Shown: positions 10,796 to 20,600, numbered from the stretch's first letter. The stretch is 64,000 bases of DNA from Salana multivorans (GCF_003751805.1 NZ_RKHQ01000001.1:682001-746000), one strand, 5' to 3'. The notes: generated by a model from the sequence alone, not told the origin. Translations and numbers: made by a program.

Positions 10796-12183
10796 CGGTC
10801 GACACCTCCCAGGACGGGGTCGATCGAGGCGACTGCCACGACGACGTCGGCGATCTGCCCGCCCTCGCACATGGCCGCCAGCGACTGGAGGTTGGTGAAG
10901 GACGGATCACGGAAGTGGGCGCGGTAGGGACGCGTCGCGCCGTCGGAGACGAGGTGGACGCCCAGGTTGCCCTTGGCGTGCTCGACGTCGACGAACACCT
11001 GGCCGGCCGGGACGCGGAAGCCCTCGGTCACCAGCTTGAAGTGGTGGATGAGCGACTCCATCGAGTGGCCCATGATCTCGCGGATGTGGGCGGCGGAGGT
11101 GCCCTGGCCGTCCGGGCCGATGGCGAGCTGGGCCGGCCAGCGCACCTCGGGGTCGGCGACCATGACCGGGTGGCTGCCGCCGGCCCTGTCCTGCGCGTCG
11201 ATCCGGTCCATGACCTGCTCGACGATGCGCATCGACTCGTCGATCTCGTCGAACCGGAGCAGGATCCGCGAGAAGGCGTCGGCGTCGGAGGAGGTCGGGA
11301 CCTTGAAGTCGTAGGTCTCGTACCCGCAGTACGGGTCGTCCTTGCGCAGGTCGAACGGGAGGCCGGCGGAGCGCAGGATCGGCCCCGTCACCCCGAGCGA
11401 CATCGCCGTCGAGAGCGGCAGGTAGCCGATCCCGATGGCGCGGCCCTTCATGATCGGGTTCGCGTCGATCAGCTTGTGCAGGTGGCCGACGTACTGGAAG
11501 AACCGCGGCATCATCTCGCGGATGGCCGCGGTCGTCCCCGGCGGGATGTCCTGGGCGAGCCCGCCCGGGCGGATGTACGCGTGGTTCATCCGCAGGCCCG
11601 AGACGAGCTCGAAGATCTTGAGGATCTCCTCGCGGGCGGTGAACGCCTCCGTCATGATCGTCGTCGCGCCGAGCTCGTTGCCGCCCGTGCCGATCGCGAC
11701 GAGGTGCGACGCGGCGCGCTGCAGCTCCATGAGCAGGACGCGGACGAGCGTGGCGCGCTCAGGCGCCTCGATGCCGAGGAGCTTCTCGACGCCGAGGCAG
11801 TAGGCGACCTCCTGGAAGAACGGGGCGACGTAGTCCATGCGCGTGCAGTACGTCACGCCCTGGGTCCACGTGCGGAACTCCATGTTCTTCTCGATGCCCG
11901 TGTGCAGGTAGCCGATGCCGACCCGGGCCTCGCGGACGGTCTCGCCGTCGAGCTCGATGATGAGCCGGAGCACGCCGTGCGTCGACGGGTGCTGGGGACC
12001 CATGTTGACGACGATCCGCTCCTCGCCGAGCCGGGCCGCCTCCTCGGCGATCTGCGCCCAGTCGCCGCCGTGCGCGGTGAACGACGCGGCGCCGTCGAGG
12101 TCCTCCTCGACGCCGTCGACGAACGTGGACTCGGTCGCGCCGTCGACGCGGCCGGTCCGGGACGTGTGGTGAGCCGTGCTCAT
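10792..12183 (-). CDS. nuoD: NADH-quinone oxidoreductase subunit D
   Basis: 49-kDa subunit of complex I, related to hydrogenase large subunits, which forms the quinone site together with NuoB. It has 463 residues. Diagnostic motifs are [14 protein letters not shown] near residue 60 (with the quinone-contacting histidine loop), [16 protein letters not shown], and the C-terminal [25 protein letters not shown] region. The ATG start at 12183 overlaps nuoC as ATGA. The first 45 residues before the conserved core are hydrophilic and variable. Confidence 0.98.
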   Translation of the reverse strand: MSTAHHTSRTGRVDGATESTFVDGVEEDLDGAASFTAHGGDWAQIAEEAARLGEERIVVNMGPQHPSTHGVLRLIIELDGETVREARVGIGYLHTGIEKNMEFRTWTQGVTYCTRMDYVAPFFQEVAYCLGVEKLLGIEAPERATLVRVLLMELQRAASHLVAIGTGGNELGATTIMTEAFTAREEILKIFELVSGLRMNHAYIRPGGLAQDIPPGTTAAIREMMPRFFQYVGHLHKLIDANPIMKGRAIGIGYLPLSTAMSLGVTGPILRSAGLPFDLRKDDPYCGYETYDFKVPTSSDADAFSRILLRFDEIDESMRIVEQVMDRIDAQDRAGGSHPVMVADPEVRWPAQLAIGPDGQGTSAAHIREIMGHSMESLIHHFKLVTEGFRVPAGQVFVDVEHAKGNLGVHLVSDGATRPYRAHFRDPSFTNLQSLAAMCEGGQIADVVVAVASIDPVLGGVDR

Positions 12184-13061
12184 CGGTAGGACCTCCGCTG
12201 GTCGGCGGGGGGCACGGTGGCGCCCTTGTACTCGACGGGGATGCCGCCCAGCGGGTAGTCCTTGCGCTGGGGGTGGCCGACCCAGTCGTCCGGCATCGCG
12301 ATGCGGGCGAGGCCGGGGTGGCCGTCGAAGATGATCCCGAAGAAGTCCCAGGTCTCGCGCTCGTGCCAGTCGTTGACCGGGTAGACGTTCGTCGTCGACG
12401 GGACGTGCGGGTCGGCGTCCGGCACGGCGACCTCGAGCCGCAGCAGCCGGGGACCGTTCGTGATGGAGCGCAGGTGGTAGACGGCGTGCAGCTCGCGGCC
12501 GGCGTCCTCCGGGTAGTGCACCCCGCTGACGCCGAGCGACAGGTCGAAGCGCAGGTCCTGCTCGTCGCGCAGGAGGCGGCAGACCGTCACGAGGTGCTCG
12601 CGCGCGATCTCGAGCGTCAGCTCGCCGCGGTCGACGACGACCTTGCGCACGGCCGCCCCGTAGGCGATCCCGTTGTCCTCGAGCACCTCGGCGAGGATGT
12701 CGACGACCTCGTCGAACCAGCCGCCGTAGGGCCGCTCGGTCGGGACGTCGATGACGACGGAGACCTGGAGACCGCGGAAGCCGGACGTGTCGCCCGTGTC
12801 CGTGTTGCCGAACAGGCCCTGGCGGGTGGCGACGAGGTCGCCGCGGGCCTGGTCCTCCAGCGCGGGGGCCGGCTCGGGCAACCCGCCCGGCACCACCGGG
12901 CCCCCCTCGACGACCTCGCCCGCGTCGTCCAGCTCGCCGGACGTGACGGCGGCGGGGTCGGTCGGGGCGGCAGCCGGAGCCTCGGGCACGGCGGACGACG
13001 GCGCGTCGGGGCGCGTCTCCTCGGGCGGGTTCGCCTTGCTCCCCGGGGTGTCGGTGCTCAT
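12180..13061 (-). CDS. nuoC: NADH-quinone oxidoreductase subunit C with N-terminal low-complexity extension
   Basis: 30-kDa peripheral subunit of complex I, 293 residues. The conserved domain covers the C-terminal half and ends with [21 protein letters not shown] and the signature [13 protein letters not shown]. About 75 residues at the N-terminus, rich in Pro, Ala, Glu and Thr, precede it and look disordered. The start MSTDTPGSK at 13061 overlaps the nuoB stop as ATGA, which fixes the reading frame at this junction. NuoC and NuoD are separate genes here, not fused. Confidence 0.96.
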   Translation of the reverse strand: MSTDTPGSKANPPEETRPDAPSSAVPEAPAAAPTDPAAVTSGELDDAGEVVEGGPVVPGGLPEPAPALEDQARGDLVATRQGLFGNTDTGDTSGFRGLQVSVVIDVPTERPYGGWFDEVVDILAEVLEDNGIAYGAAVRKVVVDRGELTLEIAREHLVTVCRLLRDEQDLRFDLSLGVSGVHYPEDAGRELHAVYHLRSITNGPRLLRLEVAVPDADPHVPSTTNVYPVNDWHERETWDFFGIIFDGHPGLARIAMPDDWVGHPQRKDYPLGGIPVEYKGATVPPADQRRSYR

Positions 13062-13615
13062 GCGAGCAGCCCCTTCTGGGCGTGCGTCGGGGTGGCGGCG
13101 AGCGCCGCGGCCTCGACGCGACGGGCGATCTCGTCCCGGCGGGCGCCGAGCGGCGCCTTCTTGACCTGCTCGTGCAGCTCGAGGATCGCGTTCAGCAGCA
13201 TCTCCGGGCGCGGCGGGCAGCCGGGCAGGTAGATGTCGACGGGGACGACGTGGTCGACGCCCTGGACGATCGCGTAGTTGTTGAACATCCCGCCGGAGGA
13301 CGCGCAGGCGCCCATCGACAGGACCCACTTCGGCTCGGACATCTGGTCGTAGACCTGACGCACGATGGGGGCCATCTTCTGCGACAGCCGGCCCGAGACG
13401 ATCATGAGGTCCGCGTGGCGCGGGGAGGCCCGGAAGACCTCCATGCCGAACCGGGAGATGTCGAAACGGGGCGTGCCCGTCGCCATCATCTCGATGGCGC
13501 AGCACGCGAGCCCCATCGTGACGGGCCACATCGACGCCTTGCGGGCCAGCCCGACGATGTCGCCGATCGCGCCCAGTGCGAAGCCGGGAGCCTGCTCCTC
13601 GATACCGCGTCCCAT
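13058..13615 (-). CDS. nuoB: NADH-quinone oxidoreductase subunit B
   Basis: Carries the terminal [4Fe-4S] cluster N2 that reduces quinone. It has 185 residues. The cluster ligands are the tandem Cys38-Cys39 in [11 protein letters not shown], Cys104 in [12 protein letters not shown] and Cys133 in [10 protein letters not shown], all present. The start at 13615 (MGRGIEEQ) is preceded by GAGGGAGG. There is an 11-base gap to nuoA, one of the few non-overlapping junctions in the operon. Confidence 0.98.
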   Translation of the reverse strand: MGRGIEEQAPGFALGAIGDIVGLARKASMWPVTMGLACCAIEMMATGTPRFDISRFGMEVFRASPRHADLMIVSGRLSQKMAPIVRQVYDQMSEPKWVLSMGACASSGGMFNNYAIVQGVDHVVPVDIYLPGCPPRPEMLLNAILELHEQVKKAPLGARRDEIARRVEAAALAATPTHAQKGLLA

Positions 13616-13626
13616 GTCCGCCTCCC

Positions 13627-13989
13627 TCAGTCCCAGTTCAGGGCGCCGCGGCGCCACTCGTAGATGTAGGGGACGGTGATGAGGGCGAGGAAGCCCATCA
13701 TCGCGACGATCCCGAAGACGGCCAGGTCGTGGAAGGCGACGGCCCACGGGTACAGGAAGACCACCTCGATGTCGAAGATGATGAACGTCATCGCGACGAG
13801 GTAGTACTTGATGTTGAACCGGCCGTGACCGACGGCGTGCGGCGTCGGCTGGATGCCGCACTCGTACGCCTCGAGCTTGGCGCGCGAGTACACGCGCGGC
13901 CCGATGATCGCGCTGGCGCCGACGCCCCCGAGGGCGAGCAGGGCCGCGACCCCCATCATGACGAGGATCGGAGTGTAGGGATTGGTCAT
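13627..13989 (-). CDS. nuoA: NADH-quinone oxidoreductase subunit A
   Basis: Three-helix membrane subunit of complex I, 120 residues. The conserved loop [20 protein letters not shown] and the helix start [16 protein letters not shown] are typical and include the cysteine and acidic residues at the N2/quinone interface. The ATG start at 13989 overlaps the stop of the upstream flavoprotein gene as ATGA, so the first nuo gene is translationally coupled to it. AAGGTGGTG upstream may act as the ribosome binding site. Confidence 0.97.
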   Translation of the reverse strand: MTNPYTPILVMMGVAALLALGGVGASAIIGPRVYSRAKLEAYECGIQPTPHAVGHGRFNIKYYLVAMTFIIFDIEVVFLYPWAVAFHDLAVFGIVAMMGFLALITVPYIYEWRRGALNWD

Positions 13990-15290
13990 GCCGCAGGCAC
14001 CACCTTCGTCAGTGCGGTGATGATCCGGTCCATGGCGTCGCCGCCCGTCCGGTCGTAGGAGTCCGACAAGAGCTTGTGGACGAACTTCATGAGCGTCGGG
14101 CGGGGCAGCCCGTACTTCGTGCAGACGCGCATGACGCGCGGGTGCTCGATGATCTTCACGAACTGCTTGCCAAGGGCGTAGTAGCCGCCGAGCTCGGCCC
14201 GCATGAGGCGCGGGTACGCCTGCATCGCGCGCTCCCGGCTGGCCGCGTCGGGACGCGCGAGCGCCTGGGCGATGACGTCGGCGGCGAACCGGCCGGCCTG
14301 CATCGCGTAGGCGATGCCCTCGCCGTTGAACGGGCTCACCATGCCGCCGGAGTCGCCGACCAGGAGCAGGCCGTCCGCGTAGAGCGGCTTGCGGTTGAAC
14401 GCCATCGGCAGGGCGGCGCTGCGCACGGGACCGACCTGGTTCTCGGGCGTGAAGCCCCACTCCTGCGGGACGTTGGCGATCCAGCGCGCGAACACGTCGC
14501 GGTAGTTGATCGTCGTCGCCTTGGCGTCCGAGGAGACGCTGCCGAGGCCGACGTTCGCCAGACCGTTGCCGAGCGCGAAGATCCAGCCGTAGCCGGGCAG
14601 GAGCGCCGACTCCCCCGGCTTGCCGTCCCACAGCTCGAGGTGGGACTCCATCATGTCGTCGTCGGCCCGCGGCGTGCCCTCGGGCGTGCGGAAGTAGGTG
14701 CGGACGGCGACGCCGAGCGGGCGGCTCGCCAGCTTCTCGCGCCCGACGCTCGTGGCCAGCCGGGCGGCGACCCCACCGGCGTCGACGACGTAGGGGGCGG
14801 TGAAGGTCAGCTCGGGCTCACCGGTCGCGCGACCGCGCGCGTCGACGCGCTTGACGGTGACGCCCGTGATCCGGCCGTCGTCGGAGCGGACCGCGCCGGT
14901 CACGCTGTGCCCCTCGAGGAGCCTGGCCCCGCTGGCGACCGCGTGGCGGGCGAGGGTCTCGTCCAGGTCCTCGCGGGTGCGGGTGAGGCCGTAGCTCGGG
15001 ACGGTCTCGAGCTCCGGCCACGGCATCTCGATCCGGTGCCCGCCGCCGACGACGCGCAGCCCGACGTTGCGCAGCCAGCCGTCGTCCTCGCGGATCGGCA
15101 CGCCCATCGAGATGAGCTCGGCGACCGCGCGCGGCGTGAGGCCGTCGCCGCAGATCTTGTCGCGCGGGAAGGTGGCCTTCTCCAGCACGACGACGTCGAG
15201 CCCGCGCTGGGCGAGGTAGTGCGCCGTCGCGGCTCCACCGGGACCCGCGCCGACGACGATGACGTCGGCGCTAGCAGTCGCGGCTGCCAT
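13986..15290 (-). CDS. menJ: geranylgeranyl reductase family flavoprotein, probable menaquinone isoprenyl reductase
   Basis: FAD-dependent reductase of the geranylgeranyl reductase family, 434 residues. The N-terminal dinucleotide-binding motif [18 protein letters not shown] (about residues 9-26) and the substrate-side motif [12 protein letters not shown] near residue 45 are clear, as is [21 protein letters not shown] in the middle. The start ATG at 15290 has GAGG eight bases upstream; ATG at 15296 is an alternative. Family members in mycobacteria (MenJ) saturate one double bond of the menaquinone side chain. Its place at the head of the nuo operon, beside menG, supports a quinone substrate, though a phytol-type substrate cannot be excluded. 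Confidence 0.8.
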   Translation of the reverse strand: MAAATASADVIVVGAGPGGAATAHYLAQRGLDVVVLEKATFPRDKICGDGLTPRAVAELISMGVPIREDDGWLRNVGLRVVGGGHRIEMPWPELETVPSYGLTRTREDLDETLARHAVASGARLLEGHSVTGAVRSDDGRITGVTVKRVDARGRATGEPELTFTAPYVVDAGGVAARLATSVGREKLASRPLGVAVRTYFRTPEGTPRADDDMMESHLELWDGKPGESALLPGYGWIFALGNGLANVGLGSVSSDAKATTINYRDVFARWIANVPQEWGFTPENQVGPVRSAALPMAFNRKPLYADGLLLVGDSGGMVSPFNGEGIAYAMQAGRFAADVIAQALARPDAASRERAMQAYPRLMRAELGGYYALGKQFVKIIEHPRVMRVCTKYGLPRPTLMKFVHKLLSDSYDRTGGDAMDRIITALTKVVPAA

Positions 15291-15437
15291 CGTCATCACC
15301 TCGCTGTCCTGCCTGTGCCATGTCCTGCCTGAACGTGCCGCCCGGGCCGTCGCCGAGGCGGCGTCCCGCGGCACGGTGTGCCGAAAATCCGAGGTCCGAG
15401 CACGCGGCTGACGGCGTCTCGCGCGCAGACCGTTTTC

Positions 15438-15466
15438 ACTCTAGTTAGGCCCTCCGGGGGTGTCTC
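15438..15466 (-). promoter_or_regulatory. putative promoter of the menJ-nuo operon
   Basis: Reading the minus strand, GAGACA (15461-15466) and TAGAGT (15438-15443) are spaced 17 bases apart, about 150 bases before the menJ start. The match to a housekeeping-type promoter is moderate. The spacer and the upstream flank hold an inverted repeat listed separately. Confidence 0.35.
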
Positions 15467-15482
15467 CCAAGGCTTACCTAAC
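15444..15482. promoter_or_regulatory. inverted repeat GTTAGG-N27-CCTAAC over the putative nuo promoter
   Basis: GTTAGG at 15444-15449 and its complement CCTAAC at 15477-15482 bracket the proposed -35 element. On the minus strand the second arm reads TTAGGTAAGCCT, similar to half of an actinobacterial DtxR/IdeR iron box. It is a possible operator; the second half of a canonical box is missing. Confidence 0.25.
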
Positions 15483-15559
15483 CACGTGTCGCGGCCTCGC
15501 GCTCGGCCTATTTTCGCTACACCTGAGGCCCGAATTTCGGGACCAAGGTCAGGGTCGAC

Positions 15560-16252
15560 TCAGGGCTTGACGGCCCGGTGCAGGGCGACGATCCCGAGGC
15601 TGAGGTTGCGGTAGGACACCGACCGCCAGCCGGCCTCGTGCAGGAGCGCGGCGACGCCCTCCTGGTCCGGCCAGTCGAGGATCGACTCCTCGAGGTAGTC
15701 GTAGGCCTCCGGGTTGGAGCTGAAGGTGCGCGAGACCGGCGTGAGGACGGTGCGCAGGAACAGCCGGTAGCCCTGGTCGACGATCCCGACCGGCGGGGTG
15801 GAGAACTCGCACACGACGATCCGGCCGCCCGGGCGCGTGACGCGGAGCATCTCCCGCAGCCCCTGGACGGCCGGGCTCACGTTGCGCAGCCCGAACGAGA
15901 TCGTCACGGCGTCGAACGTGTCGTCGGCGAACGGCAGCGCGGTGGCGTCGCCGGCGACGAACGCCAGGTCGGGGCGGCGTCGCTTGCCCTCGAACACCAT
16001 CCCCGTCGAGAAGTCGCACGCGACGGCGTCGACGCCCCGGTCCGCGAGCGCGGCCGTCGACGTCCCGGTACCGGCCGCGAGGTCGAGCACGCGCTCCCCC
16101 GGCGCCGCGTCGATGGCACGAACGGTGGCTCGGCGCCAGGCCCGGTCCTGCCCGACGGACAGGATGTCGTTGGTGAGGTCGTAGCGGCGCGCGACGTCGT
16201 CGAACATCTCGGCGACGGCGGCGGGATCCTTGTCGAGCTGGGCGCGGGCCAT
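15560..16252 (-). CDS. menG: demethylmenaquinone methyltransferase
   Basis: SAM-dependent C-methyltransferase (MenG/UbiE family) for the last step of menaquinone synthesis, 230 residues. Seen: [20 protein letters not shown] at about residues 16-35, the SAM motif [16 protein letters not shown] near 55, the acidic motif DATALPF near 102, and [10 protein letters not shown] followed by [17 protein letters not shown]. The start at 16252 has GGGAGG eight bases upstream. It is divergent from the isochorismate synthase gene with only 39 bases between their starts, so the two menaquinone genes share a control region. Confidence 0.95.
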   Translation of the reverse strand: MARAQLDKDPAAVAEMFDDVARRYDLTNDILSVGQDRAWRRATVRAIDAAPGERVLDLAAGTGTSTAALADRGVDAVACDFSTGMVFEGKRRRPDLAFVAGDATALPFADDTFDAVTISFGLRNVSPAVQGLREMLRVTRPGGRIVVCEFSTPPVGIVDQGYRLFLRTVLTPVSRTFSSNPEAYDYLEESILDWPDQEGVAALLHEAGWRSVSYRNLSLGIVALHRAVKP

Positions 16253-16278
16253 AGGACGATCCTCCCATCTCCGCGGCG

Positions 16279-16291
16279 TAGGCTGGCCGCG
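16279..16291 (+). promoter_or_regulatory. leaderless-type -10 box before menF
   Basis: TAGGCT at 16279-16284 lies seven bases before the ATG at 16292, so transcription should begin at or next to the start codon. There is no ribosome binding site. Confidence 0.55.
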
Positions 16292-17653
16292 ATGTCCGAG
16301 GCCGCCACCAGCGAATCGCCCTCCCGCGCGCTCGCGCCGGCGCGGGTGTCCGTGCGCACCCTCGAGATCGACGACCCGGGCGACCTCCTCGCGCTGCTGC
16401 CGGACGGGGGGCCGGACACGCTCGTCTGGCTGCGCCGCGACGAGGGCATGGTGGCGTGGGGCGAGGCCGCGCGGATCGACACCCGCGGCGAGGGACGCAT
16501 GCTGACGGCCGACGCGCGGCTGCGCGAGCTCGCCGCCGCCAGCACCGTGGTTGACGAGGTCAACCTGCCCGGCACCGGGCTCGTCGCGTTCGGCTCGTTC
16601 GCGTTCGACGACGAGGACCCGTCGGGCGGGACGCTCGTCGTCCCCCGCGTGCTGGTCGGGCGGCGACAGACCCCCGGCGGCGTGCGCGCGTGGGTCACGC
16701 TCGTCGACGCCGCCGATGGGACGGACGCGGGCGTCGGCGACGACCCCGGCGTGACCGGTGCGCTCGCCGGACCGCGCTCGCCGGTGCGCGAGCCGCGGGA
16801 CGTGACCTGGGAGCCGGGCGCCCACTCCGGCGAGGACTGGATGGCCCGCGTGGCCGACGCGGTCGCGCGGATCCGGCGCGGCGACGCGGCGAAGATCGTG
16901 CTCGCGCGGGACGCGGTCGCCGTAGCGAGCGAGCCGCTCGACCTGCGGGCCCTCACCACCCGGTTCGCCCGGGCCTACCCCACGACGTGGACGTTCGCGG
17001 TCGACTCGCTCGTCGGCGCCACCCCCGAGCTGCTGGTCCGGCGCGAGCGCGGCCTCGTCGCCTCGCGCGTGCTGGCGGGCACGATCCGGCGCACCGGCAA
17101 CGACGAGGCCGACCTCGCGCACGCCGCGGCGCTGGCGCGCTCGTCCAAGGACCTCGAGGAGCACGAGCTGGCCGTGGCGTCGCTCGCCGAGGCGCTGGAG
17201 CCGTTCGTCGCGTCGGCGAACGTGCCCGAGGTGCCGAGCGTGCTCCACCTGCCCAACGTCATGCACCTGGCGACGGACGTGACGGCGGTGCTCGCCCCCG
17301 GCGACGCCAGCGACGCGCCGGACCGCGCCGGGGCGCTCCCGTCCGTCCTGCGGCTCGCGGCCGCCCTCCACCCGACCGCGGCCGTCGGCGGGACCCCGAC
17401 GCGGGTCGCCGTCAGCCTCGTCCGCGAGATCGAGGGGATGCCGCGCGGCCGGTACGCGGGCCCGGTCGGCTGGCTCGGCGCCGACGGCGACGGCGAGTTC
17501 TGCATCGCGCTGCGCTGCGGACGGATCGAGTCGGACGACCCGCGCCGGATCCGCGTGTTCGCCGGCTGCGGCATCGTCGCGGCGTCCGACCCGCAGTCGG
17601 AGCTGGACGAGACCGAGGCGAAGTTCGAGCCGGTCCGCCAGGCGCTGCGCTGA
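16292..17653 (+). CDS. menF: isochorismate synthase
   Basis: Chorismate-binding enzyme (MenF/EntC/DhbC family) that converts chorismate to isochorismate, the first committed step of menaquinone synthesis here. It has 453 residues. The C-terminal catalytic domain starts near residue 175 with [13 protein letters not shown] and contains [25 protein letters not shown], the stretch [24 protein letters not shown] and the final [20 protein letters not shown] salicylate or anthranilate role is less likely because menD, menC, menB, menE and menA all lie within 11 kb. Start chosen at ATG 16292, seven bases after a TANNNT box. Confidence 0.93.
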   Translation: MSEAATSESPSRALAPARVSVRTLEIDDPGDLLALLPDGGPDTLVWLRRDEGMVAWGEAARIDTRGEGRMLTADARLRELAAASTVVDEVNLPGTGLVAFGSFAFDDEDPSGGTLVVPRVLVGRRQTPGGVRAWVTLVDAADGTDAGVGDDPGVTGALAGPRSPVREPRDVTWEPGAHSGEDWMARVADAVARIRRGDAAKIVLARDAVAVASEPLDLRALTTRFARAYPTTWTFAVDSLVGATPELLVRRERGLVASRVLAGTIRRTGNDEADLAHAAALARSSKDLEEHELAVASLAEALEPFVASANVPEVPSVLHLPNVMHLATDVTAVLAPGDASDAPDRAGALPSVLRLAAALHPTAAVGGTPTRVAVSLVREIEGMPRGRYAGPVGWLGADGDGEFCIALRCGRIESDDPRRIRVFAGCGIVAASDPQSELDETEAKFEPVRQALR

Positions 17654-17704
17654 CCGCCGACGTCGAGCCCGACCCGTCCGAGCGCCGAGCTCGACCCCCG
17701 CATG

Positions 17705-17755
17705 CGACGAGGCCCGGTCCCTCGCGATCGATGTCGCGAGGTCCGGGCCTCGTCG
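17705..17755. terminator. strong hairpin between convergent menF and htrA-like gene
   Basis: Arms at 17705-17717 and 17743-17755 (CGACGAGGCCCGG and its exact complement) enclose a second perfect inner stem, CCTCGCGA/TCGCGAGG. It can serve both converging genes. There is no U-tract, as is common for actinobacterial terminators. Confidence 0.75.
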
Positions 17756-17833
17756 GGCGAGACGGCCTGACCTCCGTCTCACCGGCAGCGCGGGCGGCCT
17801 GACCTCCACCCGCGCGGGTCTGCTGCGGCCGGC

Positions 17834-19399
17834 TCAGCCGTTGCCGCCGAACCCGGGCAGGTTGGGGAAGCCCGGGAAGCTCGGCAGGCTGCCGCCGTCC
17901 TGGCCGGAATCGCCCTGGCCGGAATCGCCCTGGCCCGAGTCGCTCTGGCCCGAGTCGCTCTGGTCGGTCTCGACGGGACGCTCGGCGAGCGTGACGTTGA
18001 CGTCCATCGCCTCGCCGCCGCGCACGACGGTGAGCGTCACCTCGTCGCCGGCGCCGAACTGCCGGACGAACCCGGTGAGCGACTCGGCGCCACCGACCGC
18101 CTTGGCGTTGATCCCGACGACCACGTCGCCGGCCCGCAGGCCGGCCTCGGCCGCGGGGGTGCCGCTCGCCACCGACTCGACCTTCGCCCCGGCGCGCGTG
18201 ACGCCGTCGGCGGTCGCCGTGCCGTCCGAGAGGGTGACGCCGAGGTAGGCGTGCTGCGCGACGCCCGTCGCGATGAGCTGCTCCGCCACGGCCTTGGCCT
18301 GGTTCGACGGGATGGCGAAGCCGAGGCCGATGCTGCCGGCCTGCTGCGCCGAGGAGGCCGTCGAGGCGATCGAGGAGTTGATGCCGATGACCTCGCCGGC
18401 GGTGTTGAACAGCGGGCCGCCGGAGTTGCCGGGGTTGATCGCCGCGTCGATCTGGATCGCGTTCGTCACGACCGCCGTGTCCGAGCTCTCGCCCGTGGTC
18501 GCGACCGGCCGGTCGACGGCCGAGACGATGCCCGTGGTCACGGTGCTCGCCAGGCCGAGCGGGTTGCCGACCGCCATGACGTCGTCGCCGACCACGACGT
18601 GCGAGGAGTCGCCCCACGGGGAGGCCACGAGGTCGCTCGGGGCGTCGGTGAGGCGGATGACGGCGATGTCCGTCGTCGGGTCCGTCCCCACCACCGTCGC
18701 CGCGAAGATGCGGCCGTCGGCGAGGGTCACCGAGATGCCCCCGGCGGTGGCGCCCGAGACGACGTGGTTGTTCGTGACGACGTAGCCGCCGTCGGCGTCG
18801 ATGACGACGCCCGAGCCGGCCGCGCCGCCCTGCGCCGTCGTGACGGAGATCGCGACGACCGAGTCGCGCACCTGCGCGGCGATGGCCTGCCACTGGACGT
18901 CGGTCGTCGAGCTGACGGCCACGGGGGTGGTCGCCCCGAGACCCGCGTAGGAGCTCCCCGCGTTGCCGTTGCCGAGGGCGCCGGTCGCGAGGGCGGTGCC
19001 GCCTGACGCCAGCACCGCGGCGAGCAGCGCCGAGGCGGCGACGGCCGGCCACATCCGCCGCGGGGTCGGCTGCCGGCCCGCGGACGCGACGCCGGGGTCG
19101 GCGGGCGCCGTCGGGGGCACCGAGCCGGTCGAGGCGGGGACGGCGGCGAGCGGCAGGGTGGTGGCCGGCGCCTGGCCGTACGGGAGCGACGGGCCTTGCG
19201 GGTCATGACCCGTCGGGGCCTGCGCCTGGCCGGGCTGCGCCTGGGCGGGCTGGGCCTGGCCGGACCAGGAGAACGACGCGCCGGCCTGACCCTGCGGAGC
19301 GTGCTGCTCCTGCTGGGCGGGCGAGGCCGTCGGAGGGGTCGCATCGCCGGAACGCCGGACCGGGGGGTAGACCGGCGGGACGACGGGCTGGTTGTCCAT
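17834..19399 (-). CDS. membrane-anchored HtrA/DegP-like serine protease with PDZ domain
   Basis: Trypsin-fold envelope quality-control protease, 521 residues. Layout: a cytoplasmic tail rich in Pro, Gln and Ala (1-115), one membrane helix (about 116-138), the protease domain with His212 (TNNHVV), Asp244 (TDIAVI) and Ser326 (GNSGGP), a PDZ domain (about 390-475) with AGLRAGDVVVGINAKAVGG, and a C-terminal tail of repeated DSGQ units. The start MDNQPVVPP at 19399 has GGAG five bases upstream; ATG at 19429 is possible but lacks one. Resembles actinobacterial HtrA/PepD proteins. Confidence 0.92.
   Translation of the reverse strand: MDNQPVVPPVYPPVRRSGDATPPTASPAQQEQHAPQGQAGASFSWSGQAQPAQAQPGQAQAPTGHDPQGPSLPYGQAPATTLPLAAVPASTGSVPPTAPADPGVASAGRQPTPRRMWPAVAASALLAAVLASGGTALATGALGNGNAGSSYAGLGATTPVAVSSTTDVQWQAIAAQVRDSVVAISVTTAQGGAAGSGVVIDADGGYVVTNNHVVSGATAGGISVTLADGRIFAATVVGTDPTTDIAVIRLTDAPSDLVASPWGDSSHVVVGDDVMAVGNPLGLASTVTTGIVSAVDRPVATTGESSDTAVVTNAIQIDAAINPGNSGGPLFNTAGEVIGINSSIASTASSAQQAGSIGLGFAIPSNQAKAVAEQLIATGVAQHAYLGVTLSDGTATADGVTRAGAKVESVASGTPAAEAGLRAGDVVVGINAKAVGGAESLTGFVRQFGAGDEVTLTVVRGGEAMDVNVTLAERPVETDQSDSGQSDSGQGDSGQGDSGQDGGSLPSFPGFPNLPGFGGNG
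17900..17959. repeat. four 15-bp tandem repeats in the htrA-like gene
   Basis: Two identical units of one variant (17900-17929) are followed by two identical units of a second (17930-17959), each encoding a DSGQ-type pentapeptide on the minus strand. Copy number is likely to vary by slippage. Confidence 0.85.
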
Positions 19400-19513
19400 C
19401 TCGACTCCATTCGCGGACGGGGACTTCATCTGCGAACGAGTCAACCCCGTCGACCTTGGCCGACGCTGGGCGGTTCCTGGGAGGTTCCTGGGGCGTGCGG
19501 CGCCCGCCGGCGC

Positions 19514-20005
19514 TCAGGTCGCGCGGCGCACGACCTGAGCTGGTCCCTTTCCCGCGCGCGCCACGAGGCCGCCCGTCGTGCGAATCACGACGGGGGACAG
19601 GAGCGCCAGCGCGAGAGAGGCGAGGAGCCCCAGGAGGACGGACGGACTCCCAAGACGAGCGACGAGCCCAACGTGCAGGAACAAGCACGCGAACGCAGTC
19701 GCCGCAAGGGAGAAGAAGATCGCGGCGATACCGGTCAGGCGCGTGAGCCGAGAAGGCGTCAGGGTCCTTTCCGCAGCGAGACCCACGAGACGCCACAGGA
19801 CCAGGAGTGCGGCCTGCACCCCGCACATGGCCCCGATCGCCCACCACGTGTATGCGAAGAAGAGGTCCGCGAGGTCGGGATAGGTGGAGGCGAGCGAGCG
19901 AGCGACGAGCGGGATCAGCACCACCTGGACCAGAAGCGCCCCCACCACGAGGGATCCCAGCGCAAGTCGCCATCCCACGGTCTCTGCCCTGTCCATCGCA
20001 GTCAT
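19514..20005 (-). CDS. four-helix membrane protein, DUF2975-like
   Basis: Predicted integral membrane protein of 163 residues with four hydrophobic segments at about 15-38, 48-72, 88-112 and 118-142, and a short basic C-terminus. Size and topology resemble DUF2975 proteins, which often sit beside a small XRE regulator; none is seen here, so the family assignment is tentative. The start ATG at 20005 follows GGAGGAGG closely; ATG at 19996 would have better spacing. It lies downstream of a secreted-protein gene on the same strand and both seem to be late additions to the locus. Confidence 0.6.
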   Translation of the reverse strand: MTAMDRAETVGWRLALGSLVVGALLVQVVLIPLVARSLASTYPDLADLFFAYTWWAIGAMCGVQAALLVLWRLVGLAAERTLTPSRLTRLTGIAAIFFSLAATAFACLFLHVGLVARLGSPSVLLGLLASLALALLSPVVIRTTGGLVARAGKGPAQVVRRAT

Positions 20006-20057
20006 CCTCCTCCAGCAGTCCACCGCCGTCAACGAGGTGGGTGGCGGACTCGTCCGC

Positions 20058-20600
20058 CTAGTAGATGTTCGGGTTTATCCGCGTGGTCTCGATGTTGAAT
20101 CGCGTCTGCGGCCAATTCACACTCAGATTGTCCCAGGCGCTCACCGACTTCTCGGCGCCAGCGATCCAGGACCCTCCGTTGCTCGACGCCGAGGAGCACA
20201 CCGTCCCCGAGATGTTCTGACTTCCCTGGCTGTACCAGATGCATACCTTGACGATCCGCTGCCCTTGGAAGACATTTCCTGCAGCCTTTGCTCGGCCCTT
20301 GTAGTAGAGCCACGCGGTCTCAGTACTGATCGCATAGCTGGATCCCCACGTCGCAAAAGGAGTCGGCCCGGAAGGGGGGTCCGTCTCGTACACGGAGCCA
20401 ACCGTTCCGCCTCCTGGCATCACGTCATAGGTCTCGGTCACGACAGTGGCGACCTCATCGGGATCGAGCTCCGTCCCGTTCCCGGGAGCGCTCGGCCCAT
20501 GCTCGGCCACCGACGCGTAGCTGTGTGCCTGCGCGGCACTTGCGCCGAGGCCAAGCAAGACAGTGGTGGCGAGTGTCGTCGCGATCGTTCTGGCGTACAA
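20058..20600 (-). CDS. secreted protein of unknown function, low GC
   Basis: Not assigned to a named family. 180 residues starting at TTG 20600, six bases after GAGGGAG. The first 25 residues form a clean signal peptide (LATTVLLGLGASAAQA, probable cleavage after AQA). The mature part is hydrophilic and rich in Ser, Thr, Asn and Trp, with two cysteines about 15 residues apart (VCIWYSQGSQNISGTVCS) that could form a disulfide, and an aromatic region around WGSSYAIST. Its base composition is clearly lower in GC than its neighbours and codon third positions are often A or T, which suggests acquisition by transfer. An exported bacteriocin-like or surface role is only a guess. Confidence 0.75.
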   Translation of the reverse strand: MYARTIATTLATTVLLGLGASAAQAHSYASVAEHGPSAPGNGTELDPDEVATVVTETYDVMPGGGTVGSVYETDPPSGPTPFATWGSSYAISTETAWLYYKGRAKAAGNVFQGQRIVKVCIWYSQGSQNISGTVCSSASSNGGSWIAGAEKSVSAWDNLSVNWPQTRFNIETTRINPNIY

